A DNA stretch of 64,000 bases from Adiantum capillus-veneris (lineage: Eukaryota; Streptophyta; Polypodiopsida; Polypodiales; Pteridaceae): assembly GCA_014529385.2 (NCBI GenBank), contig CM043954.1, forward strand, positions 99,222,747 through 99,286,746, in the 5' to 3' direction. The position numbers and the translations under genes are program-made. Positions 10,246 to 21,296 of the stretch are shown piece by piece (the stretch's first letter is position 1; each line of letters opens with the position of its first letter). The notes below the pieces were generated by a model that searched no databases, was not told where the DNA came from, and saw only the letters and a program-made list of their open reading frames with translations.

Positions 10246-12650
10246 GCACACACCATATTTGTACACTCATCAATCTTAGGGATTTTATGTGTCGACATTT
10301 TACACTTTGGCCACAAACCAGTTTGTAGTAAAAGAATAAAAGTGAGCAAGATGAGAGCAAAACTTTCTAACTATGGGCACACCAAAATCAAAAGGATTGG
10401 TGAGAGTATATACAAAAAGAGATTCACAAGCATTTAGAAGAGATGGCCATGACGAGTACAAGAAGGTAACTTTTACCTTCTCCAAGGTAGGATACATGCA
10501 AAGAATTGGAGGAAAGACCCAAAGGAGTTGAAAAGGGAGAAAATGATACAATTAAGTGAGAGGGGAAGCACAAGGGTCGGTGTGTGTAAGAGTGTGTACT
10601 ACCCTTGGTCCTACTCATGTCTTGACACCAAAAGTGTGGCTATTATAGTAGTCATATGCACAATGCTAATCACAATAGCAAACGTGATAAAAGATGTAAA
10701 ACTCATAGTGACAATACTCACTGTAGTATCTCTATGCGTGAAAAAGTTGTTCACTACCCTCTTTCTCCTCCAGTTTCCACCTCTCTCTTCTCTCTCTCCT
10801 TTACTGCCCCTAACACTGGTTTTTACCTCTCATAGCGAGTTATCAAGTTTATTTTCTCTCTTTTTTTTAAAGTGATCCCCATGTGATATAAACTCTATCA
10901 AGGTACATGGTTGCACTTATGACCAAAGAATGCTCGTCTTTTGTAATTGGATGTACACAAGCAAGGTACGCTCTTCTTTATGAGGATAGACATGGTTGCA
11001 CTTAGGAGAGGCAGGCCACCCACACAAAGGTGGGTAACTATTTTTACCCCTCCCTTTTTCCACTAACTGCACCTCAAAGAGGTGCACTTAAATTTCAAGC
11101 CTTTTATCCCCCTCCCATTCGGCATGAACGTGGAGCCTTATCTTCTCAAAATGTCCAATTCACATCTCTCTTAGGATTTACCCCCCTTGTGTGGTGGGCA
11201 CCCTTAGAACGAAAGAATGGCCGGTTTTCTCGCTTTGGAATTACCATGTAGACACTCATTTTCGCTAATTTATTTATACATGTTACTAGTGGCTAACTCA
11301 TGCATGCTAGGTACACACCATTTTTGCAATGTTTTCATGTTGATTGCTCACTTATAATTCCCCTCTTTTTGCAATAAATATTGGCTACTTATGCTAAGTT
11401 TGTATGTGCTTCCATAATTACATTGAATTAATTGATGATTTCAGGCTTAGGTTTCAGTTGAACTTGAAATCGCATAAATAAGCTAATATTCTTGAGACCA
11501 TCGTCAAAGCTCATGAAAATTCATTGGTGGACCGCGGCTTCAAATCCTTCTCATTGTAATTTGAGAAGAAAAATGGCACATCTTAGGTACCCCCACATGG
11601 AGGGGGGATAATCATAAAACAAAGTGTAAAGTGATGGATGTGATGTTGGAAAGGGAGAAATGGGAACACACTCAACACACACCACAGATGCCTCTCTATA
11701 GCCCAAGGTTTCCACAGCACCCCTATCCCCTATTTGACACACACCTCGACACCCAATATGCAAGCACCTACTGCCTATGCCTTTGTCTGTACTCAACCAA
11801 CCCAGACTACACCAATCCAAGCACCAGATATGCAATCATAGTTTCAATCCTCAACCCTTTAGAGCACCTTTAAGCAAAGATAAACAAGTCCATTTACACC
11901 CTCTTGGTATATGTTCATATAGGGATCACTCACTCACTTGACCCACCGGGAGCTCACACATATCAGATACCCACAAACTTTGATACCCCTTGCACATATC
12001 ATACTCACACACACATGACGGAAAATAAATGGATACGAGCGCAAGAGAGAGGGAGAATATCCACTTGGAACACCGGAAATATAAAGATTAGCTTCATTTA
12101 GAGAGTGTACAATGAATTTTTTTTTCATTGCTTTTTTTTGAAACCTTCGGTGCCTTCTTGTATGCCCACCAAGGCAAAACCTCCAGCCAACATCCCTTCT
12201 CTGATGCCTTGAAGGGACCTCCTTACACAATGGGTGGCCACCTCTCAGATGGCGCCCTCCCAAACTACCCTATCTTTCTTTCCTTCGTTTTGCTCAAGGG
12301 CAGCTCCAAATGCTCACAGCATGGGCAACCTTGTTGTTTTCTATTGCTCACGACACCCTCAACATCTTCTTCTCACGGCCCTTTTCTGATCTGTAGCGTT
12401 CCTTGATGCCTTCACACCTATGCAGCTTCCAAGCATAGCCTCGCCTGCAAGCCAGCGCAGCCCATACAGATCTAGGCCTCTCAGCTCTCCATACTGAAAG
12501 CCTTTTGTTGTCGTCTTGCTTCAACCTGTCGAGTCTCGACCATATATTGTAAGAGCGTCCTTTGCATTTCAGTGGAGCATAGGCCACCCACCTTGTCACA
12601 AGAAGTTTTGGACAAATTCTCACAATAATTCTCACATTGTGACTTACCTC
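10244..12650. other. No gene recognised
   Basis: I find no frame with a recognisable domain and no repeat boundary. Several open frames here are short and lack conserved motifs. Composition is ordinary for the window. Confidence 0.6.
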
Positions 12651-12823
12651 AATATCATGAGTTTTCTGTTCAAGAGGTAGCGCATACCTAGCTAGGTACG
12701 ATTGGGGGCAAGGGACCGCCGTTGTACCTAGCTAGGTATGCAGTGGGGGAGGGTGGCGGTCCCCTGCCCCCAATCGTACGTAGCTAGGTATGCAGTGCCT
12801 CCCTCACAGAAGCTCATGATGTT
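12651..12823. repeat. Hairpin-forming inverted repeat
   Basis: Arms 12682-12720 and 12755-12793 (39 bp) pair with about two mismatches, and a weaker match extends the arms to about 12651 and 12823. The core is GCATACCTAGCTAGGTACG. The 34-base loop holds a third copy, GTACCTAGCTAGGTATGC. No flanking target duplication is evident. Confidence 0.85.
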
Positions 12824-13343
12824 ATGCATTGTATGAAAAACGCTGGAAAAGACTCCTCTTTCCTACATGAGAAAATTTATAAATCTTTGTGCTCTGCATT
12901 ACATGATGTTCATAAAAAAGAGCCTCCTTGTATATTGCCGACGACTTATGGCCGCAATTGGATATAACTCTTTTCGCATAATGAAAAGAACCACACCGGG
13001 AATGGTATGACTGCCATGACCGTCGATAGACTGGAGCCACCATAACCCCCAATTGGAGAGCTGCTAGACCTCGGTCTTCAAGCATTAAAAGAGCCTCAAA
13101 CCCGCCAAAATCGAGTAGCATTCTGCATACACATCACGATACGCCGCCATAGACAATGGTCGACAAAATTGCTTTTCTCTGGCATAGCTCCAAATATAAA
13201 GCTTTGACCTGCTACATATTGCATCTAACATATACACCCTGGCAATGCGTGCTATACCTTGCATCAAGCAATTGCCCAAGCCCTTTGTCATGATGTTGCT
13301 ATCTTCCATGCACTTGCTTTTGTCCTTGAGTAGACAACTTTTT

Positions 13344-13480
13344 GGCTGCACCAATCTGCTTGGCTTCATGTATGCATGCAAAGGTTGGGGGGTAAAAAGC
13401 TTGGTGCAACCAAGCAGATTGGCTGCACCAATCTGCTTGGCTTCATGTATGCATGCAAAGGTTGGGGGGTAAAAAGCTTG
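13344..13480. repeat. 60-bp direct duplication
   Basis: The unit GGCTGCACCAATCTGCTTGG...AAAAAGCTTG occurs at 13344-13403 and again, identically as far as I can see, at 13421-13480. The 17-base spacer contains an inverted partial copy (CCAAGCAGATT). The identity suggests a recent duplication. Confidence 0.9.
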
Positions 13481-13486
13481 TTCTGC

Positions 13487-13580
13487 AACTGTTTTGAGGT
13501 GCTATTTGGGGGGGTGGGGGGGGTGGGGAGGGGTTAATTGTTAACTCAAAACAGTTACCCCTCTCCCTCCCTCCCTCCCC
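13487..13580. repeat. G-rich tract within a hairpin
   Basis: AACTGTTTTGAG (13487-13498) pairs with CTCAAAACAGTT (13545-13556). Between them lies a run with four G blocks of at least four Gs separated by single bases (about 13508-13533), a G-quadruplex-type motif. A C-rich tract follows to about 13580. Confidence 0.75.
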
Positions 13581-13632
13581 CTCCGGTAGTGTGGGGGTAC
13601 CCTAAGGAGGTAATAACTAAATGAATTTGGAA

Positions 13633-14190
13633 TCTATACTATAATAAAGAGAAAATTACCAAAATACCCCTCTAATTTGTGGAAATTCCCAAAATACCCC
13701 TCAAGTTTCAAAAATTCCCATAATATCCTTGTATCTATTTTAGTTGGATTGTTCACGATTTCCTAATCTTTATTCCTTTTTGACAATGGAGATCCGTTTT
13801 TGAGTGCTTGCCATGTAATTTGTCACAAATTACCTCCCAAAAAAAGACAATTATGTCTAAAAATAATGAAGCAATTCATCTCCAAAGCCTACATAACCAG
13901 CTCAAATTCTAGTTTTAGTATCTTGTATTGATAGACAATAAGTCTTCTTATGAAAAGCTACAAATTTTTGTATCCTTAGAGAAATTGAATCTCACTACCA
14001 GGGGTATATTGGAAAATTTGAAGGGCATTTTGGGAATTTATGACAAAATATGAGGGGTATACTGAAAATTTTTAAAATTTGAAGGGTGTTTTGGGAATTT
14101 CCACAAATTAGAGGGGTATTTTGGTAATTTTTCCTATAATAAAAGGGGGAGGGATTCAAGTCCCCCCCCTTGCCACATGTCAAAAGCTCC
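13633..14190. mobile_element. Inverted-repeat element with Helitron-like left start
   Basis: The left arm (about 13640-13720), with ATTACCAAAATACCCCTC and AATTTGTGGAAATTCCC, is found in reverse complement at about 14060-14145. The right side also holds two diverged tandem relatives of the same block from about 14000. The left end begins TCTATACTATAATAAAG, similar to many plant Helitron 5' ends. A GC-rich palindrome (GGGGGAGGG...CCCCCCC) follows at about 14145-14170. No transposase or helicase is present. A foldback element and a non-autonomous Helitron are both possible. Confidence 0.6.
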
Positions 14191-14265
14191 TCAGTCCGAC
14201 GCCTTTCAGGCGAGTTTTTCCTGCACCTAGCGTGCTCAGTGACACATCACAAAAGCTTGCACGAG

Positions 14266-14268
<3 letters not shown>

Positions 14269-14324
<56 letters not shown>
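14269..14324. repeat. (GA)n microsatellite
   Basis: Uninterrupted AG dinucleotides over 56 bases. Confidence 0.98.
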
Positions 14325-14326
<2 letters not shown>

Positions 14327-14481
14327 TTGAGAAGTGTCCAATCTATTATGGAGAGCATACTTCAGGCCAAGCCACGGAGGAATGGTGAATTGACAGGAAG
14401 CACAGAGAGCAGCCGACGTCCAACTGGATCCGTGTCCCAATCGAGCTCGAGCACTCCACCACCGTTAGCGAGTCCCTTGCA

Positions 14482-14665
14482 CACTACAACAAAAACAGGT
14501 GTCTTCGACGCAGATTTCGACGCAAACCGTCAAAAATTGCGTCGAAATCCTCGTCCCTATGAAACAGTCGAAATACGCGTCGATATCTACGTCGAAGGTA
14601 CCTGTTTTCGATGCATATTTTGACGCCTGTATCGACACGTATTTCGATGACCATATCAGAAAAAA
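14482..14665. mobile_element. CACTA-type transposon terminus
   Basis: CACTACAACAAAAACAGG at 14482 is of the plant CACTA (En/Spm) terminal form. Behind it, TTCGACGCA-like units recur in both orientations (TTCGACGC, GCGTCGAA, CGTCGATA, TCGACACG) to about 14660, as expected of subterminal transposase-binding repeats. The opposite terminus (ending TTGTAGTG) is not visible in the window, so this is a single surviving end. Confidence 0.75.
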
Positions 14666-14670
14666 AAAAT

Positions 14671-14756
14671 CTTGGGTAGAGGACAGGCAGCCTGACCTGT
14701 GCCCCCAGTGAAAAGATGGACACAGCCACAGCCTGACTGCATGTCCTCTGCCCAAG
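14671..14756. repeat. 86-bp imperfect hairpin
   Basis: CTTGGGTAGAGGACAGGCAG at 14671 pairs with CTGCATGTCCTCTGCCCAAG ending at 14756, and the pairing continues inward with gaps. It abuts the CACTA subterminal repeats. Confidence 0.8.
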
Positions 14757-14899
14757 AAAGCGAGCATTACCAAAATCCACCATGCTCTCACAGAAATTTC
14801 GGCAAAGTTTCCTTTGTTTTAACATAAACTTTTTTTAAAAAAACCATATGTATACGCCTCCTACATGATATCCATGTAGGATCTCAATCTCCCAACTTG

Positions 14900-15700
14900 T
14901 ATCTACATCCGTAGAGCTATAATCACTCGACACATCCTCATCCTTGGTCTCGACCTCGAGAATATCCTCCAGCTTTAAGGCTTCAGCTTCATCTGCACTA
15001 TACTCTCTTATATCTCACACACTTCAAAGAAACTTGACCATCCATATTTTGGCTTGACATCACTTCTCTTGTTTGATTTGGAAACATCTTCATCTCTTGC
15101 ACAATTGGAGAATCTCTCTCTGGCATCCTCGGCATGGGAACAACCCCATCTCTCTACAGCCACAACACCCTTGGTTCTTCTCATATAAGCACCTCCCTTT
15201 GCACCACTTTTGGCTCAACTCTGACTACTTCAATCTGCCTTTGCATCACCACATCTAGCAAACCCTACCTTGCCTGCCATTTCTTTAATGTCTTCTTGGT
15301 CCGCCCTTTTGCTACAGCCACCGCTTTGTCATATGACACCGAGCCATCAACCTCCACCTTATCTCACACTTCTTCATGAAAGCAATCCAAAAATTTACTC
15401 ATCTTTAGAAAATCCACATTTTTAGCAGCAATTACCTTGATCAACTTCACCCATAGGGCTTCAAACTCCCATGTAAATTCTTGGAAATTTGCTTCGAGAC
15501 ACTGCTTCAAGCCCGGATTGAACCTTCTCTTTTACCTCATCCAGCCGCACATTTGCTATGAACTCACTTTGAAAAGCCTCTTTGAGTGCTTCATATTGAT
15601 CGATCTTTACTTTGTCAAGTAGTTCATCAAACTAACAGTTTGCTTTGTCATGTACCAGGAGCACCGCATCGTCTTCTCTCGACACACCGCTTCCCAACAG
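14900..15700 (-). pseudogene. Antisense decayed coding region, unknown protein
   Basis: On the minus strand from about 15700 downward a protein-like frame appears in pieces. One piece includes D-E-L-L-D-K-V-K-I-D-Q-Y-E-A-L-K-E-A-F and continues to about 15500. After a frameshift, a second piece holds E-F-E-A-L-W-V-K-L-I-K-V-I-A-A-K and M-S-K-F-L-D-C-F, with a third acidic/basic piece to about 15250. Stops and at least one frameshift break it. It is helical and charged in character, with no catalytic motif. It lies between the CACTA end and a chromovirus LTR, so a captured gene fragment or another gag are both possible. Confidence 0.45.
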
Positions 15701-15716
15701 AAATAATCCATAGTCT

Positions 15717-17297
15717 TGTAACATTTAATGGCCTAAAAACTTGTGTGTAGCGGAAATTAGCATCAACATAGTGGGCATTTCATTAGAATAGATTCCTAAT
15801 GAGAATTACAAGAGTGCTTGGGTGGAGAGAGCAAAAAAAAGCATAACACCTAGTTAGACAGCATGAACAATACTTTCAAAACAGAGAGAAATTAAGCTAT
15901 TGACAACAGTCGAGGACCAGATTTTCATGGAGCCGGTCCCCCCTCCAAAAGGCTTTGTATTATGGTTTCTCCCATCAAGAGAGACATTGTACAATACAAT
16001 TCTTCGTGTTCCTTCAACACTAGCTAGTACAATGAAGATGAAAGCTTCATGCACTAAGCAAAACACTTAGCAAGCACAACATTAATTATCCCCGGTCTCA
16101 GACCCAAGACCTCACACACCTTCGAAGATGGTGAGAGCTAGCAGGGTATGAGAGTAGATTGAGAGGAAGAAGGAGTATCTTACGAGAAAGATGTACATCT
16201 CCTCACATAATCACTCATATTAGCATAGATTAGATTAGTAATTATCATGGTAGAGGATATGAGCATGCATTGAAGCTTGGCTCTTCGTTGGATTTGCATC
16301 ACAAAGCCAAGAATTGTTGGTGTAGGCCTCCCTTCTCACAAGCTTGGAGTAGGTGGTAAGCTTTCCATTAAATCTTGAGAAGGAGAGAGAGTCTTCTTTT
16401 TTTTTCACATGAGATTGTGTGAGTGTGTGTGTGATAATGCCTTGCAAAAATCAGCCCCCTCTCTCTCTCGGGCTAGCCCCCTTGCTATTTGCTCTTGTTG
16501 TCCTCCCATTGGACCTCCCTAGAGCTAGCCAATGACAATTAAGCAGCATAAGTGATAGCCTTCTGACATGTGTCCCCCTTTCCCCTTTTGTGAGAGCTTA
16601 AGGTAATTTAATAATTCAACTAAACTTTCATTGGACCCCTTTGCCTCCTGGCCAATAGGAATCAGGCAAGCCATTGGGCTGCTGAATGCTCATTGGACCA
16701 CTTGGGAGACTGTCCAATAGTCTTCTAGAACTTAATGCTCATTGTTTCTTTAATTAAGTGTTTTTAAATTAATTAAACTAGATTTACTCTAATCTAATTC
16801 TCATTAGTCCACCTCCAAGGGCATCCAATAGAAATTGGGTACACCTTGTGGGCATCTGGGCTAGGGACCTGACATGTGTCCCTCATTCCCTTTGTGTAAA
16901 GCGAGCTTGTGTGTGTGTGTGGATTTCTCTCTCATCCCCTACATGCAAGGCTCGCCCCCTCATAAGTAGGGATTGCAAAAGACTTTTTTGTACACACACA
17001 AAGCATCCAATTCCCCTAGGGTTGACCTTTGGACACAACCTTTGAATTTTGGAACCTTAGCATTTTGGAAGTCTTAATGGGCTGAACCTTAGGGCCTTTT
17101 TAGCCCATTGTTGCACATGGCTCTTTTGCAGATGCCCCCCCCTTTGGATCCCTATTTTTCCTCCTTTGGATCCGTACTGTGGCCGATCTGCTAGCTTAAA
17201 TATTCTAGCCTTTTCTCCCTTGGCACTTCTCCATAGTAAATGATCAATTTAACATGAGAAAATCATTTAGGAGAATTAGATATTGATTATTATGACA
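15717..17297 (-). repeat. Chromovirus 3' LTR
   Basis: 1581 bp, top strand TGTAACATTT...TTATGACA. On the minus strand, the purine-rich CAAGAGAGAGG, three bases before the LTR, is a plausible polypurine tract (17301-17311). Over most of its length it aligns closely with 23001-24498 and more distantly with 7620-9138. Confidence 0.88.
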
Positions 17298-17639
17298 TTA
17301 CCTCTCTCTTGAAATCATAGTCGTCCTCGACTATGGTGTAGAGAAGATAAAGCATATTCATGACTCCTTTTCTTAGCGGGTAGAGGATCCCTATGTTACC
17401 CTACGACATCATTCCACAATGGATGACTAGTCCATTTGGCGCTTGAGAGCCTGAGGCTACCGCAAGCATGTCTGCACAGTAGTCCTATCAATCTTCCATA
17501 GTAGAGTGACAAGCTCTACTTGGTGTTTGGGAGACATCGTCTCCACAAACTTGATCTAAGCATGCATACTACTTCATTTTTGTGCACAATAAAGAAAAAG
17601 AGAGTCTTATAAGACAAAATTTTTTTGTTCATTTTTAAC

Positions 17640-18081
17640 ATTTTGTACATTTGCTTACTCTTGGGAAGCATTGTAAGCATTGACAAGGTTTAGGTTATCC
17701 TTTAATTGTATGCCTCGCATCCATCTAGCATCTTCAAAAGGATAATTCTTAAACTTAATAAGATATCGTCGGATAGTCTTAGCGCCTCTTAGTACCTTGT
17801 CTTTATGTCGGATAATGGACTCGGGCTACAGCACCTCCTCTTGGTCCTTGATCTTCGGTGGGTCTTCAATAGTTGGTTCTTGAGGTGGCTCTCCTTTGTA
17901 AGGCTTTAATAGGCTCACATGGAAAGCATTGTGTATGAGCCAATATTGGATTGGGCAACTTGAGTTGATAGGCCATCTCATTGATTGGCCTAAGAATATA
18001 GAAGGGACCATAGTACCTTTTTGCTAGTTTAGCATAGTACTTTTGGTGTCCCGTAGGATTCTTGCCCATTGTGTGCCTTAA
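17640..18081 (-). pseudogene. Chromovirus integrase tail and chromodomain
   Basis: After the stop at 18082, the minus strand continues the integrase C-terminus: K-Y-Y-A-K-L-A-K-R-Y-Y-G-P-F, then L-K-P-Y-K-G-E-P-P-Q-E-P in another frame. A chromodomain-like block follows (R-R-Y-L-I-K-F-K-N-Y-P-F-E-D-A-R-W-M, about 17695-17750). In canonical chromodomains the segment reads Y-L-V-K-W-K-G; here the central aromatic is Phe. A TAG where Gln is usual (V-L-stop-P-E-S, near 17830) and frameshifts break the reading frame. The N-terminal strand of the chromodomain is visible as S-I-I-R-H-K-D-K-V-L-R-G. Confidence 0.8.
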
Positions 18082-19071
18082 TCAAGCCTTGGGAAACTTT
18101 AATAAGACCCAATCATTTTCTTTAAAGGTTTGGGCTCTTCTGTGCTTGTCAGCAGCAGCTTTTTGCCTTTGCTGTGAGATAGAGATAGCATCCTTAATCT
18201 TTTGAAAATATTCTTGTAGGTCTTGGCTATACTCATCTGCAGCGAAGATCTTCCCATGTACATTAAGTAGCAAGGGACTTTTTGATCTTCCCTCAATTAC
18301 CTCGAAAGGTGCTTTTCCCGTGGAAGTATGTACAGTGTTATTGTAAGCATACTCCACTAAAGGTAAGTACTTCTCCCATTGGGATCTTTGATCTACTTCT
18401 GTTACATAGGCTTTTAGTAGATCGAGAATTGTTAGGTTAGCTATTTCACTTTGGCCATCTATTTGTGGATGATAGGTTGAAGAGAAGTTTAGCCTTGTCC
18501 CTAAATTATCAAAGAGACCCTTCCAGAAATTACTGGTCATTCTAGGATCTCTATCCGACACTATGGACATTGGCAAGCCATGGTACTTGAAAATTTGTGA
18601 AATGAAGAGGGTTGCCATTTGATGGGCTTTGATAGTCTTTTTGACAGGTATAAAATGAGCTTGTTTACTGAACCTGTATACTATTGTCCATATTCCTGTA
18701 TTCCCATGGATAGACTTAGGCAATCCAAAGATAAAATCCATGGATATGCTCTCCCATGGTGAATTAGGGATCGGCAAAGTTTGAAGCAATCCAAGTTGCT
18801 TCCCTCTATCAAATTTTGTCTTTTGGCATACCACACATTTAGAAACATACTCTTGTATGTTCACTTTCATGGTAGGCCAATAGAAATATGTTTCAATTCC
18901 CTTTAAGGTAGACTGAATCCCTCTATGCCCCGCATAAGGTGGAGCATGAGATTCATACATTACTTTCTCACGTAGTGAGTTAGTAACACATAGTCTATTG
19001 CCGTAGAGAAGATAACCATCTTGTAAAGTAAATGGTTCTTCTTTCTTCCCAAATGCAAGGGCTGAAATCAC
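18082..19071 (-). pseudogene. Chromovirus integrase
   Basis: An open 329-codon stretch. The zinc-binding HHCC residues are H42, H49, C79 and C82. The catalytic triad is D112 (S-M-D-F-I-F-G-L-P), D173 (V-S-D-R-D-P-R) and E209 (D-G-Q-S-E-I-A-N), with 35 residues between the last two, the normal DD35E spacing. Some conserved positions have drifted (GQSEIAN for the usual GQTERVN). The frame is intact here but cut off from RNase H upstream by two stops (near 19078 and 19245) and from its own C-terminus by a stop at 18082. It represents the best-preserved part of the element. Confidence 0.9.
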
Positions 19072-19074
19072 ATC

Positions 19075-19538
19075 TCTCAGAAATCGGGATCAATAGCGTA
19101 CTCATCTATCATTGAAGATAGATCATTGTGAGTGGCTATGGAAACCGCATTCACTCTCGGTCGTCTTGAGAGTGCATCAGCTACTTGATTATGCTTGCGA
19201 GCAATGTGAGCAATATGAAAATGAAATTGCGAAAGGAAATTTGCTCACCTCATTTGTTTGTCGGAGAGCTTGGTCTGCATCATGAAGTACTTAAGACTTT
19301 GGTGATTCGTTCGCAGAATGAAAGGAGTCCCCAATAAATAGTGCTTCCATGAGTCTAAGGCATGTAGAACTGGAAGGAGTTCCTTTTCATATATGCCTAG
19401 AGCTTGTTCAACCGGGTCGAGCCTTTGACTCTCATAGCCTATGGCGTTCCCTTCTTGAAGCAAAAGAGCTCCAAGGCAATCACCACAAGCATCACATTGG
19501 ACCTCAAATGGTTTTGAGAGATCCGGTAGTGTAAGCAC
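19075..19538 (-). pseudogene. Chromovirus RNase H
   Basis: RNase H begins with L-T-L-P-D-L-S-K-P-F-E-V-Q-C-D-A-C-G and continues through L-G-A-L-L-L-Q-E-G, Y-E-K-E-L-L and T-N-H-Q-S-L-K-Y-F. A TGA at about 19245 falls where the family has Trp (K-Q-M-R-stop-A-N-F), a likely TGG-to-TGA change. The domain goes on to H-N-Q-V-A-D-A-L-S-R-R near 19160. Catalytic Asp, Glu and the final Asp are visible; the usual T-D-H-Q-S has become T-N-H-Q-S. A frameshift separates it from RT near 19530. Confidence 0.88.
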
Positions 19539-20337
19539 AGGTTATAAGCTTTTCTTTAAGCTTTTCGAAAGCATTGTTCTCCTTAACAGACCATGTATAC
19601 CTAACGCCTTTCTTTGTTAGGTCATGTAATGGTACCGCAATTTGTAAGAACTTTTCTATGAAGCGTCTATAGTATGCACACATACCTATAAATCTTCTTA
19701 GTTCATGAATATTCCTTGGTTTAGGCCATCCTTTTATTACCTCTAACTTTGATGGATCCATTTGGATGCCATCTTGAGAGATAATGTGACCTAAATACTG
19801 AATCTCTTGCAAGAAAAATTCACTTTTCTTTTGATTAACATAAAGTTTATTCTCTCTTAAAACTTGAAATATTACCTGGAGGTGTTGCTTGTGTTCGTCT
19901 AATGAATTAGAGTAGATGATAATATCATCAAAGAACACTCCAGTGAAGGTTCGATGAGGCCTGAACAGCTTCTCCATCAAGCGGTTGAATGTGGCTGGTG
20001 TATTGGTCAAGCCAAAAGGCATGACAATGTATTCGTAAAGACCAAATGTGGTGCGAAATGCGGTCTTTACAATGTCTTGATCAACTATCCTTATTTGATG
20101 ATAGCCACTTTTTAGGTCAATCCTACTGAAGTAGGTCGATCCTTGTAGCTTATCAAATAGGTCTTCTACCCGTGGAACGGGAAACCTATTCTTGATAGTG
20201 ATCCTATTTAGTGCTCTATAGTCGACACACACACGATATGTGCCGTCTTTCTTTTGCACTAATAGCACAGGTGAGCAAAATGGAGATGAGCTAGGCCTAA
20301 CCATGCCCTTCTCAACTAACTCATGCACTTGCCGCAT
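19504..20337 (-). pseudogene. Chromovirus reverse transcriptase
   Basis: A 277-codon open stretch. Motifs run in order: V-R-P-S-S-S-P-F-C-S-P, D-Y-R-A-L-N (about 39-44), R-I-D-L-K-S-G-Y-H-Q-I (catalytic D74), M-P-F-G-L-T-N-T-P-A-T-F, and F-F-D-D-I-I-I-Y-S (about 135-143), where the usual Y-V-D-D has become F-F-D-D. The thumb with Y-L-G-H-I-I-S and K-P-R-N-I-H-E-L-R-R-F-I-G follows. The upstream join to protease is frameshifted near 20340-20450. Confidence 0.92.
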
Positions 20338-21296
20338 AATCTCCTCTTGTTGAGCTTGAGAAACTCTATAAGGAGGTTTGTTAGGTGGTGAACTTCCTGG
20401 AAGAAGTTCAATTGCATGGTCATCATTACCTCGTTTAGGAGGTAGCTCACAAGGGATGTCGTCTCGTCAATAAAAACATCTTGAAACCCCTTGAGAAAAT
20501 TGGATAACTCTAATTCCTTTTGGTTGCTTTTATTTTCTTTTGCTAAAGCATTAGGTTCGTTTTGAAAATCTTTAACAAAAATCATGTACACGGAAATAGA
20601 GCTCTTTATTGACTTGTTGAAAGCTGGTGTATGTACAATGGGGATAGTGTTACCCATTTCCTTAGCATCTATATACATGTCTTTTTCCCTGAACTTAAAG
20701 GAGATTCTCCTTTCAGGAAATTTAACAATTGTAGCCAGGCGGTCAAACCATGGTGCCCCTAGGATTACATCCTCATGCTTGAGAGGAGAGATAAAGAAGT
20801 CCTCTTTGTCCACATAGCCTTGGACATGAAGCCTCAATTTCCCGATTAAGGGAGTGACTGAAGCTGCTTGCCCCTTGAAGGCACTGTCTGCGGGTAGGAC
20901 ATCTCCCATCTCGTAGGCTTGGATGCCTAGCTTGGTGGCCAACTCTATAGATATAAAATTGTGAGTAGAACCAGGGTCAAAGAGAATAAAAGCATCATGT
21001 TCTCTTACCTTTCCCCAAGCATGGCATAAAGGATATCCTTTGTGGTGATTTTGGTGAGTCTCCTCCTCTTGGATTTTAACCAAGGAAGCTCTAGGAGGAT
21101 CTTGGCGGTTGTTTTTTTTGGGACAAGCGCGGTACGCATGCCCTTGTTCGCCGCACTTGAAACACCGGTTATCCTTGCGATAACGCTCAAGCTCTTCAGG
21201 AGAGAGTTTTTTTTCCTTTGTAAACTCCCTTCTCTTTAGCTTTGTTGGAGTTACCCTTAGGAGACTTTTGGACATTGTCCTTCCCCTTAGGCTCAT
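20316..21296 (-). pseudogene. Chromovirus gag C-terminus (CCHC) and protease
   Basis: The frame contains a CX2CX4HX4C knuckle, CFKCGEQGHAYRACPKKN, at about 21125-21180. The aspartic protease follows, with F-D-P-G-S-T-H-N-F-I at about 20960; the family motif is D-S-G-S, so Ser has become Pro. The flap region and I-L-G-A-P-W-F-D are present. The last 45 codons before 20316 are out of frame with the real linker to RT. The join to upstream gag is broken at a run of eight A bases (21209-21216). Confidence 0.88.

Noticed and set aside
11030-12406. Short frames as possible host exons
   Set aside because: No conserved motifs, no convincing splice-site arrangement and no relation between adjacent frames.
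14465-14825. Minus-strand frames with repeated D-x-D-A-Y-F-D-like words
   Set aside because: The repetition comes from the CACTA subterminal TTCGACGC units, not from a protein repeat.
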